A DNA stretch of 64,000 nt from Byssochlamys sp. IMV 00236 (taxonomy: Eukaryota; Ascomycota; Eurotiomycetes; Eurotiales; Thermoascaceae), in assembly GCA_001931875.2 (NCBI GenBank), contig MSJH02000803.1, positions 372,362 through 436,361 on the forward strand, in the 5' to 3' direction. Positions within the stretch are counted from its first letter, which is position 1. Each line of letters begins with the position of its first letter. Below the pieces are notes generated by a model. It had not been told where the DNA came from and made no database searches. It worked only from the letters and a program-made list of their open reading frames with translations. Made by a program: the position numbers and the translations under genes. Shown one piece after another: positions 1-11,033 of the stretch.

Positions 1-947
1 GGTGAGGAGTGGCGTAGAAGGAGAGAACAAAAATTTGCAGGAAATAACCTCCCGTCAAAAAAAGGTCTATTAGTTATGCTGTTTCGTTTAGATAAGCCTC
101 CGCCCCTGATGCAGATGATGTTGATGCCAGGAAGATGCAGTGTGCATCCATTCCCCGGGAATTTTGCTGTGGACGCGTTCCAGGATTGAGAAGAAACAAA
201 TGAGCAAAGAGATGCGGAGTCGCCGGACATATGCAAGATGTAAACGAGACAGAAGCAGTGAAGTCGGGTATTACTCGAAACCCATTGTGGATATCCCCGC
301 TCGAAGCCGTAATTAGCCGCCCTTGGACAGATAGAAAACCCACGTGCGCCGAAAGAGAAACATAAACTCCGATGACTGTGTGGGAAGGAGTCCCGGTATT
401 AGAAAAAGAAAATGAAACGCCGTCAGGGGCGACTCAAGGAAAAAAGTAGGACTCTTGAGACGGTCAAGCCATCGTGACAAGGAGGACAATCGCTGTTCTC
501 CAGAAACACAAAGAGACAAGAAATATGTATACGGTAGGCCATACACAAGAAAACAAAGCGAATGGGCACCGAGACTGAATGGTGAGTCTCTGATGAGAAC
601 CGAATGATAGAAGAAAACGTAGGTCGGCGGCTGGCAGACTCCAAAAGGAGATTGCTGTAAGAGTCTTGTAATCATAACGTGCCACTCATCAGCACGGTCA
701 GGACGCCGGCAATCCTGAAGCTTCGATATGATCAACAATCCGTCTAGCGGATTCCTAATACGCGCCTCCTCCTGATCCTTATCCAAAGAGACAATGCTCT
801 CATTTCCTGGTCGTTAATTCATTGTCATATCATGACTCGATTGCTTGTTCAAGGACCTAACCGGTACACGGTACCGAACGCTAACACTCCTGCATAGCCG
901 GCTTTCATACCGTAAAGTCCCGGGCTCTATAGATGCGGCTGCGAGGA
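1..947. other. Intergenic, no supported gene
   Basis: No reading frame here looks like a real protein. The longest (157 codons, minus strand, ending near 313) is rich in F, S and L with no recognisable domain and no splice structure. The right-hand part probably holds the 3' untranslated region of the minus-strand gene that ends at 948. Confidence 0.5.
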
Positions 948-3900
948 TCAGAAGCCATCCAACTTTGGCAGCGACCAGTCAAGCTGCGGCGGTTGGTCGC
1001 CAGTGATGTAGACATGACCCCCTTGGCCGTCCTTAACTCTCTCCAGCTTCCTGCTGTCTGGTTTCATGCCACGTCCACTGAGGAAGCCCCTCAGTGATGA
1101 AGTAGCTAGTCCGTAGTTACTTCGGCTACTGACCCCTACCCCAGTGTTGGTGGACACGGTGCTGGAGCTGCGCGTACTGCGGATGCTACTCGACACGCTT
1201 GCAGAGGGTGCAATGGCGGGAAGAGGAAGTGCCAGTCGAGGAGATCCGAACGAAGAAGGCGCATAATCTTTCGAAGGCGTTATGGGAGAGGGGGGAGACG
1301 TGCTTGATGTTGCTGACAGGGGGCGGCGATGGTTGGATTTCTGTCCTGCCTCAGCCGAGAAGACGTTGGATTTGAACTCTGGAATGGTTGATAATGGCGA
1401 TGTTTGAATACTGTCTGAGCTTTCGGTATCCTTGTCTTCCAGGTCTACTGTCTCCACTTTGAGCGTCGGTTGCGCCACAGGCTGAGAGTTTTGCGCAAGC
1501 TCAGTTGCGGACACGGTCAGCTCCAACTTCATCTGCTGCAGCATTGTCCCCAGGCTCGCTGCTGTGGTAGGGCGAACATCACTAGCCGCATCGTCGGTAT
1601 CTGGAGTCTCCAAGCCATTGGCAATATTATAGTTCCGGAACAAATACCGACGTAAACGTTCGACTTCTGCATCCCACTTCTGGTTAAGGGAGTCCAGCAC
1701 GGCTTGAACGTCGTGGCCGATCATATGATGAGAGGTGCTAGCGTGTGACGAGGATGATGACGGGGGCTGTGAAACAAAGGGTTCATGGTGCTTCTGCTTG
1801 GATAGCTTGTTGACTCCAGACGCGTGATGGCCGACACTCATGGCGGCATGCAGAGAACGCCGGAGCGAGCTGTTTGTTAAGGAATGTGTGCGACTAGAGT
1901 CGCGATTGACGCTCTCAATCTCCCGGCGGACCCTCTCAAGCGATAAGGTCCTGTCTCGGTCCATGGTTGGGATATTCAGCAGAGTCTTGTTGCGCGCTAA
2001 GCCATTGACAAGTACGGTGAATGACTGTAGATGGATGTCGTTATTTTCGCAGTAGATTTCGCGGAGTGAGGTGTTCTCTTCCAAGACAGATGCCAAGGTG
2101 TTTGCGCCCTGTAGACCGAGTTTCTGGTGTTCCACTCGCAGCACCTTCAGAGACTTGTTCTTCTTCAGACCCGTCAATGCGAGGTTGAGGCCGATACCAA
2201 ACCTCGCTACATCTAGATGCGCATATTCTCCGCTGATATCGAGTTCCTCCAATGTCTGATTGTCCTCGAACATCAGCTGCAGAGCCTTGCAAGTCTCGGG
2301 ACCGGCATCATAAGGCAAGGATGCCTTGGAAATATCCAAATATTTGAGACTGGTGTTCTTCCTCAAGGCCTCCACCAGCTCTGCGAAATGCTCTTCCTTT
2401 TTGAAGTCGATCATCCTCATCGAGAGGTGGGTGGGTGTCTGATTCCTGGCTATCGTATTGAAGAGGAACGAGCACCCGCTGTCGATCCTGTTCTCATTGA
2501 CGTGTAAATGTAGGTTGCGTGGTTTTCCACCCGGATTTGACATTGACTGCAGGAAAACTGCGACGTCCGTCGCCGTTAGGCCACATTGATCGAGCCGAAG
2601 CTCCCGCAGATGTCGAGATTGATCGCTTGCTAAGTAGGCGGCAATGGAATCGACGGTCTGTTCGTTAACCGCTGTCTGGCTCAGAGAGAGCTCTTCAAGC
2701 CTCCAGTTCAGCAAGGTTTCCGGGGCAATCAGCGGTTCTGGTCCAGAAGTCCTGGATATGCGAGACAGATCGATTTTCCGGATATGAGCGAAATAGCCAA
2801 TCTGCGGCTGAAAGAGCTCCGGGCTCAGGCGACCCTGTACGCCGGCGATGCTGATAGCTTCCAGCGTTTGTTCCTGCGCGGTGATGGTCGATAGGACGAG
2901 GTCGAGATCATGGACTGACAGCCCACAGTTGCTAACCTCCAGAGCCCGGAAGTGACTCGCTTTCTCGGATGCAGCATCCACCAGATAATCGAGATCCGAG
3001 TCGCCGAGTTTGATGCCATTCAGTACGACCCAGTCGACGTTGGTCAGCTGGCGTCTGCAGATGGGAAAGATCGCCTCCGGGATGCCACAGCCGGTATCGC
3101 GGACTCCGGGGTCCAGCGCGGACGGTCGACTTAGGCAGTACGAAAAGTCCAGCCGTCTTAGAAACTTGCTCTTCAGTGCCAAGGCACGAATCTCCTGCGA
3201 CAGCAGCGACAAGCCTTCCTGCCCTGGGATCTTGATGAGCGTTCCGGCTCGCGTCAGCTGCGCATCTCTGTCGAACCCATAGATGTCGCGCACTTTTTGC
3301 AGCACGTCAAGCTTGATCTCGCTGAACGATATCGACCGGAAGGACTCGTTGTATCGCAGGGCTCGCATCACCGCTAGGAGCTCCAAGGCGGAGTAGTTGG
3401 GGTTTCTCGCAGAAGCCGGTGGTAGCAGTCGAAAACACGGGGCATCCTCACAGTCGTGATCGACCGTGTATCGGATGTTGGATGTATCAATATCATAACT
3501 GGCGGAATATGCAATCAATGTTCGATCAAAACAACCGTAATCTTCGTTGACCTCCACTGGCGTGAAAGCATCAATGTTGTCCAGCTCGCGCGGAACCAGG
3601 AAATCGAATGGCTGTCTCAGCCACAGCGGACGTAGGAACTCCGCGATCTGCCGTATCCATAGAGCAATGTCACCCAAGTGCACAGAGGCCAGGAACAGTG
3701 TGTTTGAGCTTCGAAGCGGGACACGGAAAGATAAAGAGAAGCTGTCGTCTCCGCCTTGCATCGAGAGTCCAGCCAAAGTCATCAGTCCAAACGAGGTTCC
3801 CAGCTCCATATCATTCAGCGACACAATAGAGGCACGGCTGGTGATCTTTTGCAGTGGGATCAGGTGGATCTTGTGCATCCCGATTGCTACATAGCACATC

Positions 3901-4922
3901 GTAGAGGACAACTTGGAGAGGTCGTCGGATGATGCCCTCCCGACCGACTTGCTCGATGACCGCTGTATCGCGCGGAACATATGAAACTGCTCCGGATCGT
4001 AGTCCCGCTCCTGCTGCAGCATCCGCACGACATACTCGACTGATCTTTTGTCAAAAGGAAACGGATCAACCGATCGGGCGGTTTCCGCGGCGGACCGGAC
4101 GCCCATCAGCCACAGGTTGAGCTCTTCGGGGTCTGCCATTTGCATCTGCATGATTGCCGGTTTATGGGTTCGCTCATCGATATAGGCGACTTCCGCGGTG
4201 AAGACTGACGGTCGACTGTCATCCAAGCGATAGACTGCTACGATGGTGTTCAGGGAAACGCTCGCGGCGGAATCGATCTGGGACATCTGCACCTCCTGCA
4301 GGGAATGGATCGAGGCGACCGACTGGCGATTGACGGCGCTGGGGCGACTATGGGACGACGGAATCGATGGGAACATCTCGGCCGCCTTATTTTGGTTCTT
4401 GAGTCGTACCAAATGCGTATCCGTCAGGACCAGATATTGGTTCTTCTTCCTCCACATGCCCCCCGTCGTCTGGACCTCTCCGTGATGCAGCACCATGGTC
4501 CCCAGGGTCCTCCTTGACGAGTCGTCATTGTCTTCGGATGACGGCTTGGAGCGTCCGAGCACTGATTTGTCGTCATCTTCCTGTGAGTGAAGGGAGCGCA
4601 ACGAGCCGAAGACGGATGCGCGCTTGTTCCTCTGTAAGGATTTCCGCCGCAGCTTCAAGGCCTCCGGGGCCGTGATGGGAATGGAAGTCGCACTGGCGAC
4701 GCCCTCTGAGTCGGCGGTATCCGGGCGCCGACATGCCAGCGGACTGGGTGCTCTGACGGGGCTCGGGTTGCGGCTGAAAAAGCTGGAATTGCGGCGTTTC
4801 TTCTGCAGCATCGACAGACCATCGGACGACGACCGATCGTGGGAGTTGACGGTGTTCGATAACGAAGAACTGAGCACACTGAAACTCTTTCTCCGTTCCT
4901 TCTTGTTGTACCCCTCCGCCAT
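948..4922 (-). CDS. PH domain and leucine-rich-repeat protein
   Basis: Single-exon gene of 1324 aa. The N-terminal ~130 residues are basic and serine-rich and look disordered. A PH-like domain follows at about residues 135-290, beginning near GEVQTTGGMWRKKNQYLVL. After a second globular stretch, about residues 570-1010 carry leucine-rich repeats of ribonuclease-inhibitor type (LRELRLDQCGL, LKYLDISKASL, LREIYCENNDI). The C-terminal ~250 residues are again S/T/P-rich and low complexity. PH plus RI-type LRRs resembles the arrangement of CARMIL proteins, which bind membranes and regulate actin capping, but orthology is inference. Likely a cytoplasmic scaffold at membranes. The ATG at 4922 opens the longest frame and is followed by a natural basic N-terminus. 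It stands alone, with about 2.7 kb of upstream non-coding DNA that could hold a long leader. Confidence 0.9.
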   Translation of the reverse strand: MAEGYNKKERRKSFSVLSSSLSNTVNSHDRSSSDGLSMLQKKRRNSSFFSRNPSPVRAPSPLACRRPDTADSEGVASATSIPITAPEALKLRRKSLQRNKRASVFGSLRSLHSQEDDDKSVLGRSKPSSEDNDDSSRRTLGTMVLHHGEVQTTGGMWRKKNQYLVLTDTHLVRLKNQNKAAEMFPSIPSSHSRPSAVNRQSVASIHSLQEVQMSQIDSAASVSLNTIVAVYRLDDSRPSVFTAEVAYIDERTHKPAIMQMQMADPEELNLWLMGVRSAAETARSVDPFPFDKRSVEYVVRMLQQERDYDPEQFHMFRAIQRSSSKSVGRASSDDLSKLSSTMCYVAIGMHKIHLIPLQKITSRASIVSLNDMELGTSFGLMTLAGLSMQGGDDSFSLSFRVPLRSSNTLFLASVHLGDIALWIRQIAEFLRPLWLRQPFDFLVPRELDNIDAFTPVEVNEDYGCFDRTLIAYSASYDIDTSNIRYTVDHDCEDAPCFRLLPPASARNPNYSALELLAVMRALRYNESFRSISFSEIKLDVLQKVRDIYGFDRDAQLTRAGTLIKIPGQEGLSLLSQEIRALALKSKFLRRLDFSYCLSRPSALDPGVRDTGCGIPEAIFPICRRQLTNVDWVVLNGIKLGDSDLDYLVDAASEKASHFRALEVSNCGLSVHDLDLVLSTITAQEQTLEAISIAGVQGRLSPELFQPQIGYFAHIRKIDLSRISRTSGPEPLIAPETLLNWRLEELSLSQTAVNEQTVDSIAAYLASDQSRHLRELRLDQCGLTATDVAVFLQSMSNPGGKPRNLHLHVNENRIDSGCSFLFNTIARNQTPTHLSMRMIDFKKEEHFAELVEALRKNTSLKYLDISKASLPYDAGPETCKALQLMFEDNQTLEELDISGEYAHLDVARFGIGLNLALTGLKKNKSLKVLRVEHQKLGLQGANTLASVLEENTSLREIYCENNDIHLQSFTVLVNGLARNKTLLNIPTMDRDRTLSLERVRREIESVNRDSSRTHSLTNSSLRRSLHAAMSVGHHASGVNKLSKQKHHEPFVSQPPSSSSSHASTSHHMIGHDVQAVLDSLNQKWDAEVERLRRYLFRNYNIANGLETPDTDDAASDVRPTTAASLGTMLQQMKLELTVSATELAQNSQPVAQPTLKVETVDLEDKDTESSDSIQTSPLSTIPEFKSNVFSAEAGQKSNHRRPLSATSSTSPPSPITPSKDYAPSSFGSPRLALPLPAIAPSASVSSSIRSTRSSSTVSTNTGVGVSSRSNYGLATSSLRGFLSGRGMKPDSRKLERVKDGQGGHVYITGDQPPQLDWSLPKLDGF

Positions 4923-7609
4923 GACGAAACTGGCCCACGATGTCCGGGGCGAACAGCTGGTGAACGAGTGGAGGAGACAAAGGACGGAGACTGAGGGGAA
5001 ACGATGATCGTGAACGACCTGGATGTCGTCTTCCTGGACGGGGGTTATCTCAGCACCATTTCGTGGACCGACGACAGACAGCAGCTCAATTGGATGAGCA
5101 GACAGACGGTTTCATGCACCGGGGAGAGGGGGGGTATGGGGCAAGGCTCGAGATAAGAACCGTGGGAGGATGAGAGGACGAGAAGGCAGGTGGACACGAT
5201 AGTGTTAGGCATAGCACATACAGTTCTGTTATGGCGCCATGAGAAGCAGCCGGAGCAGCAGCAGCAGTAGTAGTAGTCGCAGCAGCAGCAAGCTGGACCC
5301 AATGGACGAGATTCCTGTCTCGTCTTGTTCTTGGTGGGTGTGGCTTGGTTTACAATGTCCCTGTCCAGCTGGGTCCTTATCTGCAGACGATGTGCGGCCT
5401 AGTTGATGGTGGTTTGACGCAACACGCAGCAGACGTAGATAGCACGAGAAGAAAACCACCCGCGGGGAGATATATTGCGAGCAATGGACAGGACAAATAA
5501 AAAGAGTTAACAAAAACGAAAGCGGACTGACTGGGTCTGAGAAAAAGGAGCGAGACAGAAGAGCCAGTCGAGTTTCCTTCTTCCGGATTACTTCAAAAGT
5601 TCAGGAACTTCCAGGAACCCCAGGAACCCCAGGACGGACAAGGTTATAGTAGTAGTAGTAACAGTACTCCAGTTCAGAATTTCTCTTTTTTTTTTTTGGC
5701 TTCGTCCAGGGGAACAACCGTGGTTGGATCGCGGCTCAGAAAGAAGAACGGGAGGAAGTTTGGTTGAAGGCACAGCCCGGCCGTGTGGGGGATGATGTCA
5801 GTGATGGAGGACGCAAACGGGGAGTTTCCAGGCCTGAGCTTCGATCCAGCAAGGCTACGGACAGGAAGGGAAGAGAAGAGAATGGAGAATAATTATGGTA
5901 GATAATAATGAATGAATGAATGTGAGCAGCGGAGAAACGAGAGAAGTGGAAAAAAGGCCGAATGCAGTGCGTTCCCGTCCTTGTGCTGTTCGCTTTGGGG
6001 ATGGATGGAAGCCGGAAGAGAATTGACTTCTCTTCTGTCTGCTTCTCTCTGCACTTACACTAACTAAGAATAATCATTATTATTGCGCTTCACGGTTTCG
6101 TGTCCAGGCCGTGCGCCAACAATTGGTGTCTAGCTGTTGCTGGAATTATTACCATAATTATCCTCTATCGATAACTAACTAGCTATCGCTTCTCGCCCTC
6201 CACAGGCCCCAGGCCCAGGGGCCCTTTACGTTGGTCTGTATCTCCTGGACTTGCATCATGGAGTCAACAAATAGACTAATGCGCCATCTGGAGGTAGGGC
6301 TGCACTTCTTTACGCCTCCTGATTTGATGTGCATTATTATTGATCGACAGAAGAAGAATACCATAATTCAGTGTGCGTTTCCGGCTGTCGTCACCCACAG
6401 AGCTGACAACTTTCTCCCAACCAGACTCGGGGATCGCACAGCCTTCTGGGCAAATAAATAATTGTGAACTAGCACTACGCTGCCTCTAGTATTATCAGCT
6501 AAACTGGTGGAACCCGATCGGACCGGATTCGTTCGTCCAGCTTCCAGGATTGGCAGCTATCGTCGATTACAGCAACAGGGTAATCAGAGCCGACGCAGTC
6601 TGGATTCAGAGTGCCATCCTCTTGATGCGGGAGCCAGTGAGCCTTTTCCTTCTCTTGTTTCGGTATCATTCTGATCTGATCTGATCTGAATTGGATTCTG
6701 TTTCTTTTTTCTTCTACATGTATCCCCTTACCAGCCCACGAGCCGGTCGCAAATAGCTCCTGTGGCTAAACTGCGGCACGGGTCATGGACCGTGGATGCC
6801 GGCTCTCCGGTTGATCCTCCGAATCACTAGAGCGTCGACCAAAAGGACGCCAACTCGCCTGGACGATCTTGAGACCGGAGCTGCCTTGATAGTCTGGCCT
6901 TGCCATCGTATGATTCCAGACTGGTTGCAACTAGCTCAATGGCATGATCCTGCTGCTGATAGTACAGCATTGAACATTCATCAGCACTGCTGACGCCTCT
7001 TGTGAGGTTCTTCCACAACATTGAATGACTTTTTGAGCAGTGGCTAAACTTGGCCCAAGTATCGAGATTTGTGTCAAGCCACTTGGACTCTTTGATCTCG
7101 CTAAGGCCGCTCCCGTCGCTCGTGAAAGGAGTCTTGAAGCAGCTCCACTGGCTAAATTACCCACATGTCTCGCCCTGAAACCAACAGTGCTCGTTTCTTC
7201 ATGCCTTCTAGAATCTGGCCGACAAGCTTCTCGTCGCGTTTTGTGGAGAGCCGCCCCCGATGGAGTCGAAGATGACGGCTGCCGCGCTCTGTCGTCGAAC
7301 TCTCGATCAATCCAAGATTCCAATTATAGATGCAGGGCAGACGCGAGGTAATCGACGAGAAAGTCCACTTCACGGTCCTTGGGACGGATGATCTTCTGCA
7401 CTTTGGTCTGTCAGACGGCAGTCACTGCTGCTCACCAGGGACTACCCAGCTCGAGTTCAATCTGGGGAGTGCCATGAAGACATGTTTCTGATTTCCTGGA
7501 GTTCCTACAAGAAAAGACGTACAAGTACATACAAACAAACAAACAGCATGTTCACTCATCATCCAAGGATCCGCTCGATTGCTCCCCAGCTCTAGAGAGT
7601 ATGTCTGCA
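4923..7609. other. Intergenic region with simple repeats
   Basis: The first ~600 bp is probably the leader and promoter of the PH-LRR gene and holds AGC/AGT trinucleotide runs near 5250-5290. A poly-T tract lies near 5685. The rest has only short overlapping frames on both strands (the largest 130 codons at 6931-7323) without domain content. A phrase close to GTGGCTAAACT recurs at about 6762, 7040 and 7149, too short to call a repeat family. No tRNA-like cloverleaf was found by eye. Confidence 0.5.
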
Positions 7610-8273
7610 TCAACCTCTACTCGTTTGCGCGCGCTGCGCCTCTGCCCGTTCTGCTCTTTTGATTTTCCTCATCACCTCCAAGTACTCCGACACTCTCTTC
7701 TCAGCCCAGATGCATCCTCCCAGGGTCATCACGGCAATCTGTAGGAATACCTTGAACTGGGGCGTCAGTCCACGGTACACCTGGGACGTCGGGGACAGCC
7801 ATTCCGAGAAACCCTCCAGGGGTCTGTAGAAGAGTCTTGATTTGAGAAATGATGAGGAGAAGGGGGATGTCGGTCTGGGGCCGGGCTGAGGGCCCTTGGA
7901 ATGCGGAGTAGGAGGAGGAGTTGGTCCGGCGAAGTTGAAGGGATGCGGAAGGGAGAGGATCATGTGCGCGATGATAGAGAGGGACCCGAACTAGACAGAA
8001 CGAACATTGTCAGCGACAGGACCATCATGAGACTGCCAGAGAGAAGTCCATTGATGGCTCAACCAGCCTCGTGGATAACTACCCGGAGGCTTATTCCGGC
8101 GTTAACCGCAACAATGGATAAACGGCACCAGGGACAAATACGGTATACAATCAGCATGCGGAGCAACGGATAGAGCATACACGCAGAGCACCTGTCGCGA
8201 ATCCTGTCACAGCTTGTGTTGTCACCTCTTCTGGCGGTTCAATGTCCGCGCGCTGGTTCGAGGGAGGTGGCAT
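7610..8273 (-). CDS. Small predicted membrane protein, two hydrophobic segments
   Basis: Two-exon model: 8273-8181 and 7990-7610, intron 8180-7991 with a GTATGC donor, a GCTGAC branch site 18 nt before the acceptor, and TCTAG. The junction joins TGFATGALR to FGSLSIIAHMIL in frame, giving 157 aa. Two hydrophobic segments are visible: residues ~25-45 across the splice junction, and near the C-terminus (FKVFLQIAVMTLGGCIWAEK), followed by a charged helix rich in E, R, K and A. The middle is proline-rich. The two-helix layout with a basic tail recalls small mitochondrial inner-membrane proteins such as the HIG1/Rcf group, but I cannot assign a family. Start chosen at the second in-frame Met (MPPPSNQR), because the residues before it look non-coding. 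It is divergent from hisB across about 570 bp. Confidence 0.7.
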
Positions 8274-8842
8274 AGTTGGAGTGACGTCTAGTATTTGTGC
8301 TGTCCCTGATCCAACTTCCGCAATTGAACAATAAGGCGTCAATCGGTAGATCGGAATCTCAATTTCAGGTTGAGCTTTCTATCTCCGAGGGATATCTCCA
8401 ATCAATGCTGCGAGGAAAGTTGGCACCGCATGCGACCACCAGCTCCGGGTAATCGTCTGCCTAGCGGATCCGGTGAATGCAGGCGAAAGGATCACTGAAC
8501 GGTGATGATCACGATGAACAATCGATAAGACAGACGAGCAAGGAATATGGTATTATCGCTATCTCGATGGATGGAAGACTGTCGTCAAGTTTCCCTCGTC
8601 CGGATCAACCGCAAACTCCGTCCGTCGTAGCGGCAGAAACGGATTACCAGCGGTATGATTGGTCCAGTTGCCACGCCGCCTTCTCCCCGCGATTTTTGAT
8701 CGGATTCGACTCCAACCGCTATCGCGACAAGATCCATTGACAGGCTGAGAAGCTCTCCTGTGCGATTTTCTGTCCAATCGTGACGACGACAGCCTGTCAG
8801 ACGGAGGAAGGAAAAAAAAAAAAGGAAAGATACTCAGACACC
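8274..8842. promoter_or_regulatory. Bidirectional promoter between small membrane protein and hisB
   Basis: The 569-bp divergent spacer contains an inverted CCAAT box (ATTGG) at 8658-8662 and a direct CCAAT at 8774-8778, the latter 69 bp before the hisB start. CCAAT boxes bind the Hap complex in Aspergillus. I saw no perfect TGASTCA site for the amino-acid starvation regulator CpcA/Gcn4. A purine-rich A tract (8808-8826) sits just before the hisB ATG. Confidence 0.5.
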
Positions 8843-9653
8843 ATGGCGCAGCCCCGCCGCACCGTCTCCATCTCCCGCTGGACCAACGAGACCAAGATCC
8901 AGGTCTCGCTCTCTCTCGATGGAGGTGTTCTTCTGCCCTACGAGGAGACGTCCCATTTCCCAGCTCCATCTGATCCTGAAGAAGCCGCAGCCGCAAAGCG
9001 CGGAATTGTCCCGCCTAAAGATGCCGGCCATGCCACGCAGTTCACTTCCAGCCAGCAGATCACGGTCAGCACGGGCATTGGCTTCCTAGACCACATGCTG
9101 CATGCGCTGGCCAAACATTCGGGATGGAGTTTGGCCATCCGGGCCAAGGGTGATCTGTACAGTATGTTCTTTCCCTCGAGGTCATCCAGCATTGCGAAAT
9201 AGTATGGCAGGTAGCTAATTTATCTTTCGCTGCAAAGTTGATGACCACCACACCACCGAAGACACCTTCCTCGCTCTTGGTACCGCTTTCACCAAGGCTC
9301 TTGGTGCGCGTACTTCTCTTGCTCGTTTCGGCCGCGGTGATGCTCCCCTGGACGAGGCCCTCTCGTGGGCCGTCATCGACCTGTCGAACCGACCCTACGC
9401 CGTGATCAATCTGGGCTTCCGCCGTGAGAAGATTGGCGCTCTGAGCACGGAGATGATCACGCATGGTCTCGAGAGCTTTGCTCAGGCAGCCGGTGTTACT
9501 CTTCACGTGGGCTGCTTGTACGGAGAGAATGACCACCACCGGGCTGAGAGCGCCTTCAAGGCGCTGGCGGTTGCTATCAGGACCGCATGTACCCGGAGAG
9601 CCGCTGGAGAAGTCGGTGCGGGCGACGTGGTGAGCACGAAGGGAGTATTGTGA
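8843..9653 (+). CDS. hisB: Imidazoleglycerol-phosphate dehydratase
   Basis: Catalyses dehydration of imidazole glycerol phosphate to imidazole acetol phosphate in histidine biosynthesis (yeast HIS3; hisB in aspergilli). Exons 8843-9161 and 9238-9653, intron 9162-9237 with a GTATGT donor; the split codon gives Ile. The product is 244 aa, usual for fungal IGPD. Family signatures are present: [18 protein letters not shown] in exon 1, IDDHHTTED across the junction, and [20 protein letters not shown] near the C-terminus, providing the His/Glu ligands of the manganese sites. It ends in the typical STKGVL. The ATG has a good context (CACCATGGCG). Cytosolic enzyme, nothing abnormal. A near-certain assignment. 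Confidence 0.97.
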
Positions 9654-10290
9654 GCTGGTTAATTTAGTCAGAACGATTACGCGATTTCCGATTTATGCTC
9701 AGTTCGTCATGTTTATATATATAGAAAATTCCCAGCAATTTGGTTTTCACCGAGGTCGTCGACCACAAGAGAGGCAGAAGTTTCATTCAAGTTACAATGT
9801 CTGGGGCATTTATTTACCAGATCCACGTATTGTATGTACATACATAACAGCAAAATATAGACTACCCAGCAAGTACTGCGTACTGTCTTTCTTTTGTCAT
9901 GCTTGACTAGAAATAAATCCATCACTCTTGATATCACTACTTCGACAATATTCATAAAGATAAAACTGAGCAGCATCAAGTTCAACTGTAGAATATAATT
10001 CTATTCATCGAATTTCTCAAGTTTCCCTAATATGTACATCTGAAGATTTCATATCCACACCATGTCCCTTCCCTTCCTATCCACTCACTCAAACAACCCA
10101 TCAAATGCAAACAAGCAAGCAAGCAAGCCAAATGCAACATCCCCAGGTCCAGCCCAGAGGAAGAAGAGAAAAAAACAATATGAATTTGTTCCCGTTTTCA
10201 TTCACGAATCGACCCCACGACCATCCATCCACATATCCCATCCCTTCAAAGGAAAGACAAAAGCAAGGGCAGACAGACAGTGAGACTCAA
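9654..10290. other. Convergent 3' intergenic region
   Basis: Lies between the 3' ends of hisB and the minus-strand secreted protein. AT-rich with TATATATA near 9715 and AATAAA-like sequence near 9912 that may serve 3' end formation. No coding frame is convincing. The frame at 10105-10560 is mostly antisense to the neighbouring gene. Confidence 0.4.
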
Positions 10291-11033
10291 TCACTCAGTA
10301 ACACCCAAAGCCTCCACAGCCCTCTGCCAATACGCCTTCCTATCATCCGTAACAGTAGTGCCCACACACTGCGAGATATACGCTTGCCAACCACTCTCAG
10401 AACCAGTCTGGAGCTGTTTGCGCACGGAATCCTCACACTGCGTCGTGAGGAACCAGGCTCCGGAGCCGAAGTCGTAGTCTTCTGTGGCGAGGAGCAGGTC
10501 GAGGAGTCCGGCTGGGTTGTTGGTCACGGAGGAGAGTTTGGTTTTGAGGTCAGGGAGTGATGAGGCGTATTTGCTGTTGTAGGTGGGGGATTGCATGTTG
10601 CGGGCTGTTTTATTATTGTTAGTCATTTTTGTTTTGATATATATATATATGAAATGGGAAAGTAAACAGTAAAAAAAGTGGTATACTCACTTCCCTGCCC
10701 CGCCACCCCCGGGAAATGATTCTTATTATACTTAAAATCATCACTTTCAAACGCCATCAGACTGATCACCGCCGCTTGTTCCGCAGCCGACGTCACCTTG
10801 TATGTCTTGAACGAGTTGGCGATATGCGTCGCTGCCTGCGCGGCCGTAGCGCACTCCCCTGCCGCAGGGGCGTTATCGCATGATGCGGATTTCGGAGCGA
10901 TAGCTTCGATTTGAGAGGTGGTTATGGCGCTGGTGGAGCGTTCGATTAGAGCAGCCGCTGCAGGAATGGGGATGGGGTTGGCGGAGGTGAGGAGGAATGT
11001 GAGCGATAGGATGGTGAGGGTGGTTGAGCGCAT
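10291..11033 (-). CDS. Small secreted cysteine-containing protein
   Basis: Exons 11033-10691 and 10604-10291, intron 10690-10605 (GTGAGT...CAG) with a split Thr codon, giving 218 aa. Residues 1-19 form a signal peptide (MRSTTLTILSLTFLLTSA), followed by a short propeptide-like stretch. The mature part carries four cysteines, two near ASCDNAP and GECATA in the N-terminal half and two in the C-terminal half (TTQCEDS, YISQCVG), enough for two disulphides. A segment around FESDDFKYNKNHFPGVAG is well structured and non-repetitive. I do not recognise the family. It is a probable extracellular protein of unknown function; cell-wall association or an effector-like role would be speculation. The start was chosen because it opens the signal peptide; the upstream in-frame codons are low-complexity leader. 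It is convergent with hisB. Confidence 0.8.

Noticed and set aside
313..786. 157-codon minus-strand frame near the left edge
   Set aside because: Low-complexity F/S/L-rich translation with no recognisable motif; overlapping frames in other phases are equally long for their size.
6931..7323. Overlapping 103-130 codon frames on both strands
   Set aside because: No domain, atypical composition and mutual overlap; no start or splice context supports either.
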